Shown: positions 1 through 8,643, numbered from the stretch's first letter. The stretch is DNA of 64,000 nucleotides from Shewanella sediminis HAW-EB3 (GCF_000018025.1 NC_009831.1:4774001-4838000); one strand, 5' to 3'. The notes: a model not told the origin generated them from the sequence alone. A program made the numbers and translations.

Positions 1-1
1 C

Positions 2-388
2 CAGCAACTGCTGGTGATCGAAACCATGGTGGCAGATCTCTCTATGCCTATTGAGATAATTGGCGTCGACACCATACGTGAAGCCTCGGGCTTAGCCATG
101 AGCTCACGTAATGGCTACCTCAGCCAGGACCAAAAAGACAGGGCGGCGACGCTTAAGCGAACCATGGACACCATGTCTGCAGCAATACAGCAAGGTGAAT
201 CGATTCAGGATGTGATTCAGGCAGGACATAGTCAATTGAGCGAGGCAGGATTCAGACCTGATTACCTCGAGGTACGCAGTACATCTGACCTGTCACCGGC
301 ATCCAGCGAAGATTCTTCACTAGTCATACTCGCAGCGGCCTACATGGGCGATACTCGCCTAATAGATAACCTCTGCTTCACTCGCTAA
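2..388 (+). CDS. panC: Pantothenate synthetase, C-terminal part (cut by window edge)
   Basis: PanC joins pantoate and beta-alanine with ATP in the cytoplasm to make pantothenate for coenzyme A. Only the C-terminal ~128 residues lie in the window; the reading frame is open from base 2, so the GTG at 14 is internal. The stretch [15 protein letters not shown] is the family's conserved block that contributes to ATP binding, followed by the small C-terminal lid domain ending RLIDNLCF. The gene is intact as far as seen and its 5' part lies to the left. Identity is very secure from the motif. Confidence 0.95.
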   Translation, partial: QQLLVIETMVADLSMPIEIIGVDTIREASGLAMSSRNGYLSQDQKDRAATLKRTMDTMSAAIQQGESIQDVIQAGHSQLSEAGFRPDYLEVRSTSDLSPASSEDSSLVILAAAYMGDTRLIDNLCFTR

Positions 389-407
389 ATAATTCCAGCA
401 CTATCGA

Positions 408-424
408 GGGCACGTTTTGTGCCC
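408..424 (+). terminator. Possible terminator hairpin after panC
   Basis: GGGCAC-GTTTT-GTGCCC, a 6-bp perfect stem 20 bases after the panC stop. No T-run follows directly (a run of T appears about 15 bases later), so it is a weak candidate. Confidence 0.35.
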
Positions 425-691
425 TGCTTATCCCTGCAATTTTTTGATAGCGATTTCTCTCACTGTTTTCTTATTAATCAGGCTCAGCGTAGACACGGCT
501 CATCCTCAAAAAACTGGTTTTATCAAGCAAGTTACGCCATAGTAGTACCAACAAAAATTAATAATATAAAGATGTAACAGCTGGCTGAATGGATGTTCGA
601 ATAATGCTCAGGTATTTTTCGATATACAGCCGGAAAATATGACACTCACCCTATGAGTGAGTCGAAAGCTGAACAGAGGATGTGTAGCCCG

Positions 692-1213
692 ATGGCAAGA
701 GTGATACTCATTATTTTTATCGGTCTGACTTTTTCAGGCCTGCTATTACCCGGCACTGCAGTGGCTGGTAGCATTTTTAAATGTATTAAGGATGACAAGG
801 TCGTCTTTAGCCAAACCACCTGTCCCAAAGAGTTCAGTCAACACCAGATCGAATATGATCTGGGGATCACCACAGAGATCGATTCAGATAAACCCCAAAG
901 TTTTATCGATCCTCTATCTGCACTACTCGATATGAAAGCTATCTCGAAAGAGAAGCTGATGCAGCTGATCAACGGAGAGATGTACCGTTTAAAACAGGAA
1001 AACAGCTATTTCGATATATTGAGAGCCAGCGAGATTCAGAAGATAGAGCGAAAGCGTTACTGGCAGAAACATGAAAAAGATGACCCCGAGTACCTTAAAG
1101 AGTTACAGGAGATGCACCTCTATTTCAATGATCTTATCTCGAATAACCAGAAGAGCATAGATCTCCTGCAAGAGCGCAAGGCGCTGATAGAAGCCGAAGT
1201 GGAGCCGGAATAA
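692..1213 (+). CDS. DUF4124-like secreted protein
   Basis: Function unknown. The product (~173 aa) starts with a hydrophobic signal sequence (MARVILIIFIGLTFSGLL, then AVAG), so it is probably exported. Right after it comes IFKCIKDDKVVFSQTTCP, the pattern of the DUF4124 domain, with a pair of cysteines that could form a disulfide. The rest is charged and helical, with a likely coiled coil around EIQKIERKRYWQKHEKDDPEYLKEL. I prefer the ATG at 692 over the one at 653 because AGAGGA lies about 12 bases upstream and the signal peptide then begins at the N-terminus. It stands alone between panC and another small gene on the same strand. Confidence 0.7.
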   Translation: MARVILIIFIGLTFSGLLLPGTAVAGSIFKCIKDDKVVFSQTTCPKEFSQHQIEYDLGITTEIDSDKPQSFIDPLSALLDMKAISKEKLMQLINGEMYRLKQENSYFDILRASEIQKIERKRYWQKHEKDDPEYLKELQEMHLYFNDLISNNQKSIDLLQERKALIEAEVEPE

Positions 1214-1357
1214 ACAGTGGCACTTCAGTTACGGGCTGCGAGCTACGAGCAGTCCGTCACGGCATGCTTTTAGCGGCTCGCGACTCGAAGCTTTCTCAGC
1301 TTTGTCTTGAGCTAATGGCTTTCCCCTATTCCAGAAGTAGAAGCGTTCAACATTTCG

Positions 1358-1762
1358 ATGAAAAAACTCACTTATCTCACTATTTTTATTACAGGCTTAT
1401 TACTGGGAACCCTCCTCTCCTACTTCACGCTGCAAAAGATCATCGCAAGTCGAGGCGGCATGGGGATGAATGGCTTTGTCGATACTGCACACACGATACT
1501 TAACCGGCCAGAGGTGATGGATATGCTCATCTGTAGCAAACTAGCCATGAGCAAAGGTTATAAAATAGATAACCCAGGTCTCAACCTCATGCTCAATGAG
1601 CAGCTAAAGCCTATTGATAATGGTGAAATGCGTGCCTTCTTCGTGCTGATCTACGTGAAAGGCTACGCCTTCGGAATCGCGGATTCGATCGCAGATAAAG
1701 CCACCGCTTTCGACCAATATAGGTGCGATAGTCAATACCCTTGGCTACTCAAAGAAGGTTAG
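1358..1762 (+). CDS. Hypothetical protein with N-terminal membrane anchor
   Basis: Not recognised. The 134-aa product has one clear N-terminal hydrophobic segment (residues ~4-26, LTYLTIFITGLLLGTLLSYF), which could be an uncleaved anchor or a signal peptide. The rest is soluble, with two cysteines (MLICSK and YRCDSQYPW). The next gene begins 24 bases after the stop, so the two may be co-transcribed. The preceding intergenic stretch carries a degenerate ctacgag-type repeat. Confidence 0.6.
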   Translation: MKKLTYLTIFITGLLLGTLLSYFTLQKIIASRGGMGMNGFVDTAHTILNRPEVMDMLICSKLAMSKGYKIDNPGLNLMLNEQLKPIDNGEMRAFFVLIYVKGYAFGIADSIADKATAFDQYRCDSQYPWLLKEG

Positions 1763-1786
1763 AAAAACAAGTAATAAGAATATGAT

Positions 1787-2152
1787 ATGAACTGTGACGA
1801 GAACAGGCACATCAAGTGGCCGGCAATACTCATTCAAGAAGATCAAGCCGAGCTTGTCTATCTTTCATCAGAGCAAGACTGGCTGCTCGAGCAGCAGAGT
1901 CACATAGTGCAAAGTAGCCGTCTGCTGGACGCATCGGGCATCACCTATAGGCTAATCCCGGCGCAGCGTACTCAATTGAAGCCAGACAAGCAGCTAAGCT
2001 GGCACGTATCGGATGAACCTCTGCGTTTACCTCGGGTATTGGCTTTGGTCAGACAGCATGCCGGCGTATCGGGTCACTGCTGCACCGCCAAGCTGAATGC
2101 TGTATCTATGGAGCAGATTTTCGAGATAATGAAGTATTTAGAAGAAAGCTAA
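1787..2152 (+). CDS. DUF4144-like hypothetical protein
   Basis: Small soluble protein (121 aa) without signal peptide or membrane segment. The opening WPAILIQEDQAELVYLSSEQDWL looks like the DUF4144 family known mainly from Shewanella and relatives; this assignment is from memory of the motif only. A CC pair (GHCCTAK) near the C-terminus is notable. Spacing to the previous gene is 24 bases, so a two-gene transcript is likely. It converges on the ABC pair on the other strand. No function can be assigned. Confidence 0.6.
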   Translation: MNCDENRHIKWPAILIQEDQAELVYLSSEQDWLLEQQSHIVQSSRLLDASGITYRLIPAQRTQLKPDKQLSWHVSDEPLRLPRVLALVRQHAGVSGHCCTAKLNAVSMEQIFEIMKYLEES

Positions 2153-2184
2153 AGGAGTTGAATTCCTTGGTATTAAATCACAAG

Positions 2185-2212
2185 TACCAAAACCCAGGAT
2201 TGAAAGCCTGGG
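2185..2212 (-). terminator. Terminator of the yadGH-like operon
   Basis: CCCAGG/CCTGGG stem (2193-2212) followed on the minus strand by TTTTGG, lying between the convergent stops at 2152 and 2241. Confidence 0.5.
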
Positions 2213-2240
2213 ATCCGAAACCTTCTCACCTTCAACTCTG

Positions 2241-3017
2241 CTAGCTACGTAAACCTATGCCACGGCTGATCAGATAATACGCCAGACTCCACAAGCCGAT
2301 ACAGAAGCCCACCATAACGGCAATCGAAAACGGCACACTGATATCGGCGTAGCCTAAGAAACCGTAACGGAACACATTAATCATGTAGACCACAGGGTTC
2401 AGTGCCGACACACCTTGCCAGAAATCAGGCAACAGGGACAGGGAGTAGAACACGCCACCTAGATAGGTGAGCGGCGTTAACACAAAGGTTGGCACAATAC
2501 TGATATCATCATAACTCTTTGCAAATATAGCATTGATTAAGCCACCCAGCGCAAACAGAATAGAGGTAAGCAGCACAGTTATCGCTACTAAGCCCGCGTG
2601 ATGCAAAGAGATATCGACGAAGAACATTGCCACTCCGGTCACGATGCTACCCACGCACAGCCCCCGCGCAACACCTCCACCCACATAACCGGCAATAATC
2701 ACATAATGAGGCACCGGGGCCACAATCAACTCTTCGAGGTTACGCTGAAACTTGGCGCTGAAAAATGATGAAGCCACATTAGAGTAAGAGGCCGTGATCA
2801 CTGCCATCATAATCAAGCCCGGCGCGATAAACTCCATATAGGTGACGCCACCCATCTCACCGATCCGCTTACCTACCAGGTTCCCGAAGATCAGGAAGTA
2901 GAGCGTCATGCTGATAGCCGGAGGTACCAGAGTCTGTATCCAGATCCGGGTGAAACGATTGATCTCTTTGGTTAAAATACTCTTAAATGCCGTGGCGTAG
3001 AGTGCTCTCATATTCAT
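2241..3017 (-). CDS. yadH: ABC-2 type transporter permease, YadH-like
   Basis: Inner-membrane permease of an ABC-2 type exporter; the substrate of this family is not firmly known. The 258-aa product has about six hydrophobic segments and the ABC-2 signature region (FILTPLTYLGGVFYSLSLLP-like, ending near LNPVVYMINVFRYGFLGY). Its start overlaps the stop of the upstream ATPase gene by four bases (3014-3017), which indicates translational coupling and one complex of two permeases plus two ATPases. Length fits YadH of E. coli. The gene symbol rests on similarity of organisation and motif. Confidence 0.82.
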   Translation of the reverse strand: MNMRALYATAFKSILTKEINRFTRIWIQTLVPPAISMTLYFLIFGNLVGKRIGEMGGVTYMEFIAPGLIMMAVITASYSNVASSFFSAKFQRNLEELIVAPVPHYVIIAGYVGGGVARGLCVGSIVTGVAMFFVDISLHHAGLVAITVLLTSILFALGGLINAIFAKSYDDISIVPTFVLTPLTYLGGVFYSLSLLPDFWQGVSALNPVVYMINVFRYGFLGYADISVPFSIAVMVGFCIGLWSLAYYLISRGIGLRS

Positions 3018-3973
3018 AATGCCACGTCCTTATTCTGAGTTTGCTGATGTTTACCTTTCTCTACCAACTCCACAAACAGCTCCTCTAAACGGTTGGCCTT
3101 GTTACGCATCGACAGCACCTCGAGCCCTTGCTCGCTGAGTTGAGTAAATACCGCATTAAGACTCTGATCTTTCTCGACATCGACCTCTAAAGTATGAGCA
3201 TCGCTTAAACGGCAGGAGAACCCCTTAAGCATTGGAGTCTCTGTGAGATCCGTGCTCAGATCGAGCACAAAGGTTTCAAGATTCAAACGGCTCAGTAACG
3301 ACTTCATACTGGTACACTCAACCAGGATACCTTTATCGATAATACCGATATTACGGCAAAGCATCTCAGCCTCTTCCAGATAGTGAGTCGTCAGAATAAT
3401 TGTCACCCCCTCTGCATTAAGCTCCGTCAGGAAGGTCCACATCGAACGTCTGAGCTCAATGTCGACACCCGCCGTCGGTTCATCGAGAATAAGCAGCTTT
3501 GGCTCATGCATCAGAGCTCTGGCAATCATTAAACGACGCTTCATGCCACCGGACAGTGTCCGTGAGGGACTGTTACGCTTTTCCCAAAGATCCAATTGGG
3601 TCAAATACTTCTCGGCGCGCTTGAGGGCGACAGCCTTGGTCACACCGTAATAACCCGCCTGATTGACCACTATCTGCAGAACAGTTTCAAACTGGTTGAA
3701 GTTAAACTCCTGTGGGACCAAACCGATACACAGCTTAGCCAACTCCAGCTCACTGTCGATATCGTGTTCAAACACAGACACCTTACCTTCACTCTTCTGC
3801 ACCAGTGAGCTAATCACACCTATGGTCGTCGACTTGCCCGCACCATTAGGGCCGAGTAGTGCAAAAAAATCGCCCTTCTTGACCTTGAGGCTAATTCCTT
3901 TTACCGCCTCGACTCCGCCTTTATAGGTTTTCTTCAGCGAGTCGATAACTAATGCGTTCTCTGTATTTGACAT
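3014..3973 (-). CDS. yadG: ABC transporter ATP-binding protein, YadG-like
   Basis: Cytoplasmic ATPase that drives the YadH-like permease encoded directly downstream with a 4-base overlap. Visible motifs are Walker A GPNGAGKSTT (residues ~41-50), the signature LSGGMKRR, Walker B LLILDEPTAGVD and the switch His in TTHYLEE. The 319-aa length includes a C-terminal ~90-residue extension typical of the DrrA/YadG class. It lies downstream of hpt but is separated from it by a good terminator (4041-4067), so it probably has its own promoter in the 113-base gap, which also holds an ATACCAATCGGTAT repeat. Confidence 0.85.
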   Translation of the reverse strand: MSNTENALVIDSLKKTYKGGVEAVKGISLKVKKGDFFALLGPNGAGKSTTIGVISSLVQKSEGKVSVFEHDIDSELELAKLCIGLVPQEFNFNQFETVLQIVVNQAGYYGVTKAVALKRAEKYLTQLDLWEKRNSPSRTLSGGMKRRLMIARALMHEPKLLILDEPTAGVDIELRRSMWTFLTELNAEGVTIILTTHYLEEAEMLCRNIGIIDKGILVECTSMKSLLSRLNLETFVLDLSTDLTETPMLKGFSCRLSDAHTLEVDVEKDQSLNAVFTQLSEQGLEVLSMRNKANRLEELFVELVEKGKHQQTQNKDVAL

Positions 3974-4007
3974 TTTTCTTCCAATGCAGCGAAAAGTACT
4001 GATAAGA

Positions 4008-4024
4008 ATACCAATCGGTATAAG
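4008..4024. repeat. Dispersed repeat ATACCAATCGGTATAAG, copy 1
   Basis: ATACC-AATC-GGTAT is a short inverted repeat. The same 17 bases recur at 28030-28046, and with one change near 8644-8660, all in intergenic DNA. Confidence 0.6.
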
Positions 4025-4040
4025 CCGATATCTGTATAAC

Positions 4041-4067
4041 GAAAAACTCCCGCCAGTTGCGGGAGTT
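4041..4067 (-). terminator. Rho-independent terminator of hpt
   Basis: On the minus strand AACTCCCGC and GCGGGAGTT form a 9-bp stem followed by a T-run (GGGAGTTTTTC). It sits 20 bases after the hpt stop codon. Confidence 0.85.
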
Positions 4068-4086
4068 AATGATAAAGCGAGCGAGC

Positions 4087-4617
4087 TTACTCTTGCGGGA
4101 TAACCTTAGCGATGTAAGGCAGATTTCGATACTGCTCGGCGTAATCGATACCGTAGCCGACGATAAACTCATCGGGAATAGTAAAACCGATGAAATCTAC
4201 GGGTACTTCGATTTCACGACGTTCAGGCTTATCGAGTAGCGTACATAACGCCAGACTCTTAGGATCGCGGAGTAAAAGCATCTCACGGATCTTATTGAGG
4301 GTATTACCCGAGTCGATCAGGTCTTCTACGATAAGCACATCGCGTCCCTGGATATCCGATTGCACGTCTTTAAGAATTTTAACTTCACGTGTACTGGTCA
4401 TCGCATTGCCATAGCTGGATACCGACATGAAATCGATCTCAACATGGCCTTTAATACGGCGACAAAGATCAGCCATAAACACAACTGAGCCTTTCAACAA
4501 ACCCACCATTAACAGGCGCTCGCTGTTAGCGTAATGAGCATTGATCTGCTCGGCCAACAGATCCAGTTTCTCGTCTATCTCTTGGGTAGAGATCATCTCT
4601 TCGATGGTGTGTTTCAT
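4087..4617 (-). CDS. hpt: Hypoxanthine phosphoribosyltransferase
   Basis: Purine salvage enzyme that converts hypoxanthine (and guanine more weakly) with PRPP to IMP or GMP in the cytoplasm. The 176-aa length is standard for bacterial Hpt. The PRPP-binding signature is present as [14 protein letters not shown] (residues ~95-108), and [16 protein letters not shown] near the C-terminus is the purine-binding block. It follows ubiX by 18 bases on the same strand and ends at a strong terminator, so it is probably the last gene of an mpl-ubiX-hpt run. Confidence 0.95.
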   Translation of the reverse strand: MKHTIEEMISTQEIDEKLDLLAEQINAHYANSERLLMVGLLKGSVVFMADLCRRIKGHVEIDFMSVSSYGNAMTSTREVKILKDVQSDIQGRDVLIVEDLIDSGNTLNKIREMLLLRDPKSLALCTLLDKPERREIEVPVDFIGFTIPDEFIVGYGIDYAEQYRNLPYIAKVIPQE

Positions 4618-4635
4618 AGTACTCTCAACATAGTC

Positions 4636-5295
4636 TTAATTGTCGCTGTCACTGGTATTATGCTTATCATAGCCCCAGCGATTCGTTAATTCGTGTTCAA
4701 CGCCCAGATGGTCAAGTATCCGGGCGACCATGAAGTTTACCAGATCTTGTATCGATTTGGGATCATGATAAAAGCCCGGTGCCGCAGGCATGATGGTCGC
4801 CCCCAGACGTGAGAGCGACAACATATGTTCTAAATGTATAGAACTAAAGGGGGTTTCTCTGGGAACCAAGATCAATTGGCCGCGCTCTTTTATTACCACA
4901 TCGGCGGCGCGTTCGAGCAAACTATTGCTCATTCCGGTTGCCACGGCCGCTAACGTTCCCGTGCTACAGGGACAGATCACCATCTGCTTAGGCGCAGCCG
5001 AGCCTGAGGCCGGAGGGGAAAACCACTCCTCCTTGCCCAGAACATGCAGCAATCCGGTGATATCGGAGCCCTGTTCACTAAACAGCTCGAGCAGCTGGTC
5101 CCTTGCCTTGTCACTGTTAGCACTCAACTGCAAGCCATGCTCGGTAGCCATCACTATTCTAGCGGCAGAGGAGATCATCAGGAACACCTGATAATCGGCA
5201 GCAAGCAGACACTCCAGCAGCTTAAGGCCGTAAGGTGCCCCCGAGGCGCCGGTCCAAGCCAGACTGATAGACTTCGTTTTTCTTGGGTAACTCAT
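4636..5295 (-). CDS. ubiX: Flavin prenyltransferase UbiX
   Basis: UbiX adds a dimethylallyl group to FMN to make the prenylated flavin cofactor used by the UbiD decarboxylase in ubiquinone synthesis. The 219-aa product opens with [19 protein letters not shown], the conserved nucleotide-binding start (GASGA), and has [26 protein letters not shown] and the [31 protein letters not shown] block seen in the family. It is followed by hpt after 18 bases and preceded by mpl after 38 bases. Confidence 0.95.
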   Translation of the reverse strand: MSYPRKTKSISLAWTGASGAPYGLKLLECLLAADYQVFLMISSAARIVMATEHGLQLSANSDKARDQLLELFSEQGSDITGLLHVLGKEEWFSPPASGSAAPKQMVICPCSTGTLAAVATGMSNSLLERAADVVIKERGQLILVPRETPFSSIHLEHMLSLSRLGATIMPAAPGFYHDPKSIQDLVNFMVARILDHLGVEHELTNRWGYDKHNTSDSDN

Positions 5296-5319
5296 TTAAA
5301 AATCTCAATTTACAAGAAC

Positions 5320-5343
5320 CTAGATACTAGGTACTAGGTACTT
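5320..5343. repeat. Heptamer repeat, CTAGGTA type
   Basis: Three consecutive 7-base units, CTAGATA CTAGGTA CTAGGTA, then CTTA. The last unit supplies the stop codon of mpl (TAG on the minus strand at 5334-5336). Related 7-base tracts occur elsewhere in the window. Confidence 0.7.
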
Positions 5344-6740
5344 AATTTAGCTAACAGCTTCTGATGCAAGCCACCGAAGCCGCCATTGCTCATCACTATG
5401 ATGGTGTCACCGGACTTTGCCTTACTGGCCACGGCATCGATTATTTCATCTATTTGGTATAGCACAGTGACTGGCAGTTCGGCTTTTTCCATCGCCGCCT
5501 TCACATCCCAGCCGATGTTGTCTGCCTGATAAAGATAGGCTTCATCGGCAAGCTTCATCGAATCGGCTAAGGTATCCTTATGCACACCACTTTTCATGGT
5601 ATTAGAGCGTGGCTCTAAAATAATGGTGATCTTACCCTCACCGACCTTAGCGCGAGTTCCCTGCAGGGTTGTCGCAATCGCTGTCGGATGGTGGGCAAAG
5701 TCATCATAGACTTCAATCCCGTTCACCGTACCGATAAGCTCCATGCGGCGCTTAGGTGGCGAAAACTTGGTGAGCGCTTCGATAGCCACTTCAGGCTGTA
5801 CGCCCACATGAAGCGCCGCAGCAATTGCCATGGTGGCGTTCTCGACATTATGCTGGCCGATAAGGCTCCAATCCAAGATGCCCTGGGAGTCGCCATTAAA
5901 GAACAGCTCAAACTTATGGCCATCATCGGCAATAAGTTGAGTCGACCAACCTTGAGCTGGCGCTTGTTGCTCTATCGCTTTAGGCCCACGACTCTGACTC
6001 TTAGTATAGGTCTCCTGCTCGCTCCAGCAGCCCATCTCTATCACCTGCTGCACCGCTTCACTGTCCTTCGGCCAAATAATTTTCCCCTGACCGGGTACGG
6101 TGCGTATCACGTGGTTGAACTGACGTTGAATCGCTTTTAAGTCGTCGAAGATATCCGCATGATCGAACTCCAGATTATTGATCACCAGAGTGCGGGGCTG
6201 ATAGTGGACGAACTTGGAACGCTTATCGAAGAAGGCACTGTCATACTCATCGGCTTCTACCACAAAAAATGGCGAGTTACCCAGACGCGCAGACACGCCA
6301 AAGTTTTGCGGTACGCCACCGATCAAGAAGCCCGGCTCATAGCCGCACTCTTCTAAAATCCATGCCAGCATACTCGAGGTCGAGGTTTTACCATGGGTTC
6401 CAGATACCGCCAGCACCCAACGGTTTGGGAGAATATGTTCGGCCAGAAACTGTGGCCCTGAGGTGTACTTGAGGCCGCGATTCAATACCGCCTCGACACA
6501 TGGGTTACCACGGCTCATGGCGTTGCCAACAACCACCAGATCCGGCGCATCATCTTCGTTTTTCCCGAGCTGACTCGGATCGAAGCCCTGAATAAGCTCG
6601 ATGCCCTGCTCTTCGAGCTGAGTGCTCATCGGCGGATAGACGTTGGCATCGCTGCCAGTAACCTTGTGGCCTTCGGCTCTGGCTAGCAGTGCTAGACCAC
6701 CCATAAAGGTGCCGCAGATGCCTAAGATGTGTACATGCAT
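5334..6740 (-). CDS. mpl: UDP-N-acetylmuramate:L-Ala-gamma-D-Glu-meso-DAP ligase
   Basis: Cytoplasmic murein-recycling ligase that joins the freed tripeptide to UDP-MurNAc with ATP. With the start at 6740 the protein is 468 aa, like E. coli Mpl, and begins MHVHILGICGTFMGGLALLAR, the family's N-terminal nucleotide-fold motif; the longer frame up to 6797 has 19 extra residues without family support. The P-loop is GTHGKTSTSS (residues ~114-123), followed by EADEYDSAFFDKRSKF and the central YDDFAHHPTAI motif. It is upstream of ubiX and hpt. Its stop codon lies within a heptamer repeat, so the last residues (KLST) may have been modified by repeat insertion. Confidence 0.94.
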   Translation of the reverse strand: MHVHILGICGTFMGGLALLARAEGHKVTGSDANVYPPMSTQLEEQGIELIQGFDPSQLGKNEDDAPDLVVVGNAMSRGNPCVEAVLNRGLKYTSGPQFLAEHILPNRWVLAVSGTHGKTSTSSMLAWILEECGYEPGFLIGGVPQNFGVSARLGNSPFFVVEADEYDSAFFDKRSKFVHYQPRTLVINNLEFDHADIFDDLKAIQRQFNHVIRTVPGQGKIIWPKDSEAVQQVIEMGCWSEQETYTKSQSRGPKAIEQQAPAQGWSTQLIADDGHKFELFFNGDSQGILDWSLIGQHNVENATMAIAAALHVGVQPEVAIEALTKFSPPKRRMELIGTVNGIEVYDDFAHHPTAIATTLQGTRAKVGEGKITIILEPRSNTMKSGVHKDTLADSMKLADEAYLYQADNIGWDVKAAMEKAELPVTVLYQIDEIIDAVASKAKSGDTIIVMSNGGFGGLHQKLLAKLST

Positions 6741-7448
6741 GAGGTTGGCTCTGATGAGGAATAATCTGAGGGGTATTCTATCGCTTGGGGAGGCCATTGT
6801 CAGTTAACAATGGTTTAAATAACTTCTGTTTTATCTTTTAACTTTTGTGGTTTTTGGAGGTTTGTTGTAGACCATAGCTACTATGGTATTTGCTACCTGC
6901 GGTATGCTTACAATTATTTTTCCAAACTTCGTTTGGATTAAAGTCGTGGAATTCCATTCCACACCAGGGCAAGGAGGACTGCTCGTCCTTATCCTCCTTG
7001 CATCCTCCATGACGCCCCAACGAAGTTACATGCTATTGATTACGAGCCTCATGCTTACGGATAAATAGCTATCACTTCCGATGGTACATCCACTCTAATA
7101 ACAAACAGTCCAAAAGTTAGCCAGACATCCATGTCTGGACTCACGCTATTGATTCCAACGCACTTCGGCAACTTCAATGGGGACAGTTGTATACCGCGAC
7201 CATATTTTTTCATTTATAGCCTCAACAAGCTTAAATAGCCTCACCACTAACAAAAAGTAACGGTCGCACTTGGAAGCACATGCCATACAGGACTTAAGAT
7301 CTCGAGTCCTCAAAGCTAAAATCGAAGCTTTAAACCATTAAACCTCTAATTAAGAAAACATTCCTCATAAAAAAGCGGATGATTATTTAGTCCATACGAA
7401 TATTTTTGATGGTGATCTACTGCACAGTTTGTTTTGTGAACTTACAAG
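6741..7448. other. Repeat-rich intergenic region without gene
   Basis: About 700 bases with no credible gene. It contains a perfect inverted repeat ACCATAG-CTA-CTATGGT (6871-6887), one copy of a 38-base dispersed element (6919-6956) and a further stem AAGGAGGA / TCCTCCTT near 6970-7000. The short frames that cross it are built from the repeat and have no ribosome binding site or family similarity. Confidence 0.6.
6919..6956. repeat. 38-bp dispersed palindromic element, copy 1
   Basis: Contains CCAAACTTCGTTTGG (a 6-bp stem with 3-base loop) and a GTCGTGGAATTCCA half palindrome. It matches 55073-55110 at 37 of 38 positions by eye. Confidence 0.75.
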
Positions 7449-7490
7449 ATAATCCCCAGTTATTGGCGTAGGCCAATAACTGGGGATTAT
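7449..7490. promoter_or_regulatory. Perfect 19-bp inverted repeat with GTAG loop
   Basis: ATAATCCCCAGTTATTGGC, loop GTAG, then the exact reverse complement. It lies 55 bases before the DUF134 start and has no T-run after it on the plus strand. It may be an RNA hairpin in the leader, an operator, or a terminator of something upstream. The lack of any gene on its left makes a leader or operator role more likely. Confidence 0.7.
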
Positions 7491-7545
7491 TTACCAATAC
7501 TTTTTACTAATAGCTCTTTACCAAAAAGAAGGGAGGCGATTCATT

Positions 7546-7836
7546 ATGCCAAGACCCAGAAAGTGTCGTCGTCTATCGGCCTGTGTGCCCTGTAGCATGT
7601 TTAAACCTAATGGGATCCCTTCGGTCGAGCTAACCAAGATCCAGCTGGAAGCCGATGAGTTTGAAGCGCTGAATTTAGGCGACGTAGAGAAGATGAGTCA
7701 GCTCGATGCCGCCGCCAGGATGGGGATCTCCAGACAGACATTTGGCAACCTGCTGGCCAGCGCACGCAAGAAAGTCGCCACCGCTATCACCCGCGGACAT
7801 GCACTAGTGCTGCCTCAAGAGAGACAAGAGAGCTAA
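7546..7836 (+). CDS. DUF134 family putative DNA-binding protein
   Basis: Small (96 aa) helix-turn-helix protein of the UPF0251/DUF134 family. The N-terminus MPRPRKCRRLSACVPCSMFKPNGIP has Cys residues (RKCRR, ACVPC) that could bind a metal, and LDAAARMGISRQTFGNLLASARKKVATAI is a sigma-70 region 4-like HTH. A strong GGGAGG precedes the ATG. The next gene, a NifX/NafY-domain protein, starts 64 bases later; these two families are often neighbours in other bacteria (knowledge of the families, not shown here). It is probably the regulator of that gene. A perfect 19-bp hairpin lies just upstream. Confidence 0.85.
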   Translation: MPRPRKCRRLSACVPCSMFKPNGIPSVELTKIQLEADEFEALNLGDVEKMSQLDAAARMGISRQTFGNLLASARKKVATAITRGHALVLPQERQES

Positions 7837-7900
7837 GCCGATACCAGACTAATATCAGCCTTTAACAGGACCACCAGTTAAGGGTTCACAAGGAATAACT

Positions 7901-8548
7901 ATGATTATTGCAATGCCAATGAGTCGTGACCGACTCGCGAGCCACTTTACCAAGGCCCAACAGATAGGTTTCTTCAACGAACAGCATCAGCTAATCGCCA
8001 GCTTCGACAACCCCGCACTACAGGGCGAAGGGTGCAGCGCCAAGAAAGCGATGTTGGAGCTTATTATCAATAACAAGTCCAACATCATCATAGTGCAGCA
8101 CATAGGCGAGCGTATGCTCGGTAAGCTGCTCGATGCAGGGATCAGCGTCAGCAAGGGCGATAGTTATCTTTGTGTAGAAGAACTATTAAAAACCACAACT
8201 AACTTAAACCTGCGTCTTCTCGATGCCTCACAAGGCAGAGCCTCAATCAATCATGAGAAGAAAGGCGGCTGTTGTGGCGGCCATTCAGGAGATGGTAAGT
8301 CGGGTGGATGTGGTTGCGGCTCTCACTCACATAGCGATGACTCTGATGCTCACGGCAGTGCAGAAAAAAAGGCCGGTGGATGCTGTGGTGGCCATGCTGG
8401 AAAGTTGGATCATAAAAAGTCCGGTGGGTGTGGCTGTGGCGGTAAAACCAAGAGCCGGGATGAATCAGTTATGAGCCAGATGGGTCGAGGTGGCCAGGCT
8501 AACGCTTCACTGGAGAATGCGAGCTACGCAGGTTTTAGAAAAATGTAG
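7901..8548 (+). CDS. NifX/NafY-domain protein with Cys/His-rich repeat tail
   Basis: The first ~115 residues are a dinitrogenase iron-molybdenum cofactor (NifX/NafY/NifB C-terminal) domain: MIIAMPMSRDRLASHFTKAQQIGFF at the N-terminus and NIIIVQHIGERMLGKLLDAGISV in the middle. The tail (residues ~122-190) is a two-copy repeat: KKGGCCGGH...KSGGCGCGSHSHSD and KKAGGCCGGH...KSGGCGCGGK, rich in Cys, His and Gly and surely metal-binding in character. No nitrogenase genes are nearby, so a role in cofactor carriage for nitrogenase is not supported here. Metal or Fe-S/Mo handling is an inference. An AAGGA site precedes the ATG. It follows the DUF134 gene. Confidence 0.85.
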   Translation: MIIAMPMSRDRLASHFTKAQQIGFFNEQHQLIASFDNPALQGEGCSAKKAMLELIINNKSNIIIVQHIGERMLGKLLDAGISVSKGDSYLCVEELLKTTTNLNLRLLDASQGRASINHEKKGGCCGGHSGDGKSGGCGCGSHSHSDDSDAHGSAEKKAGGCCGGHAGKLDHKKSGGCGCGGKTKSRDESVMSQMGRGGQANASLENASYAGFRKM

Positions 8549-8559
8549 TGTTGCCTGAT

Positions 8560-8590
8560 AACAGTTGAAATATCTTGTATTTCAACTGTT
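8560..8590 (+). terminator. Perfect 13-bp hairpin after the NifX-like gene
   Basis: AACAGTTGAAATA-TCTTG-TATTTCAACTGTT, 11 bases after the stop codon. It is followed by CCCCTTTC instead of a T-run. Placement suggests a terminator or 3'-end stabiliser. Confidence 0.6.
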
Positions 8591-8643
8591 CCCCTTTCAG
8601 CTCTTAGATAGTATTTACATCCCCAGGCGTATCGATGATGTTG

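Noticed and set aside
1264..1503. 79-aa frame overlapping the small membrane-anchored protein gene
   Set aside because: It runs through degenerate repeat DNA in another frame and overlaps the better candidate at 1358.
5688..6140. 150-aa plus-strand frame inside mpl
   Set aside because: Antisense shadow of a gene with all catalytic motifs intact; no ribosome site.
6883..7068. Short plus-strand frame (61 aa) in the mpl/DUF134 spacer
   Set aside because: It is built across the dispersed repeat, shares its peptide with the other repeat copy and has no ribosome site or codon signal.
7901..8548. Nitrogenase cofactor biosynthesis locus
   Set aside because: Only a NifX/NafY-type domain is present; no nif gene lies in the window and stand-alone members of this fold are widespread.
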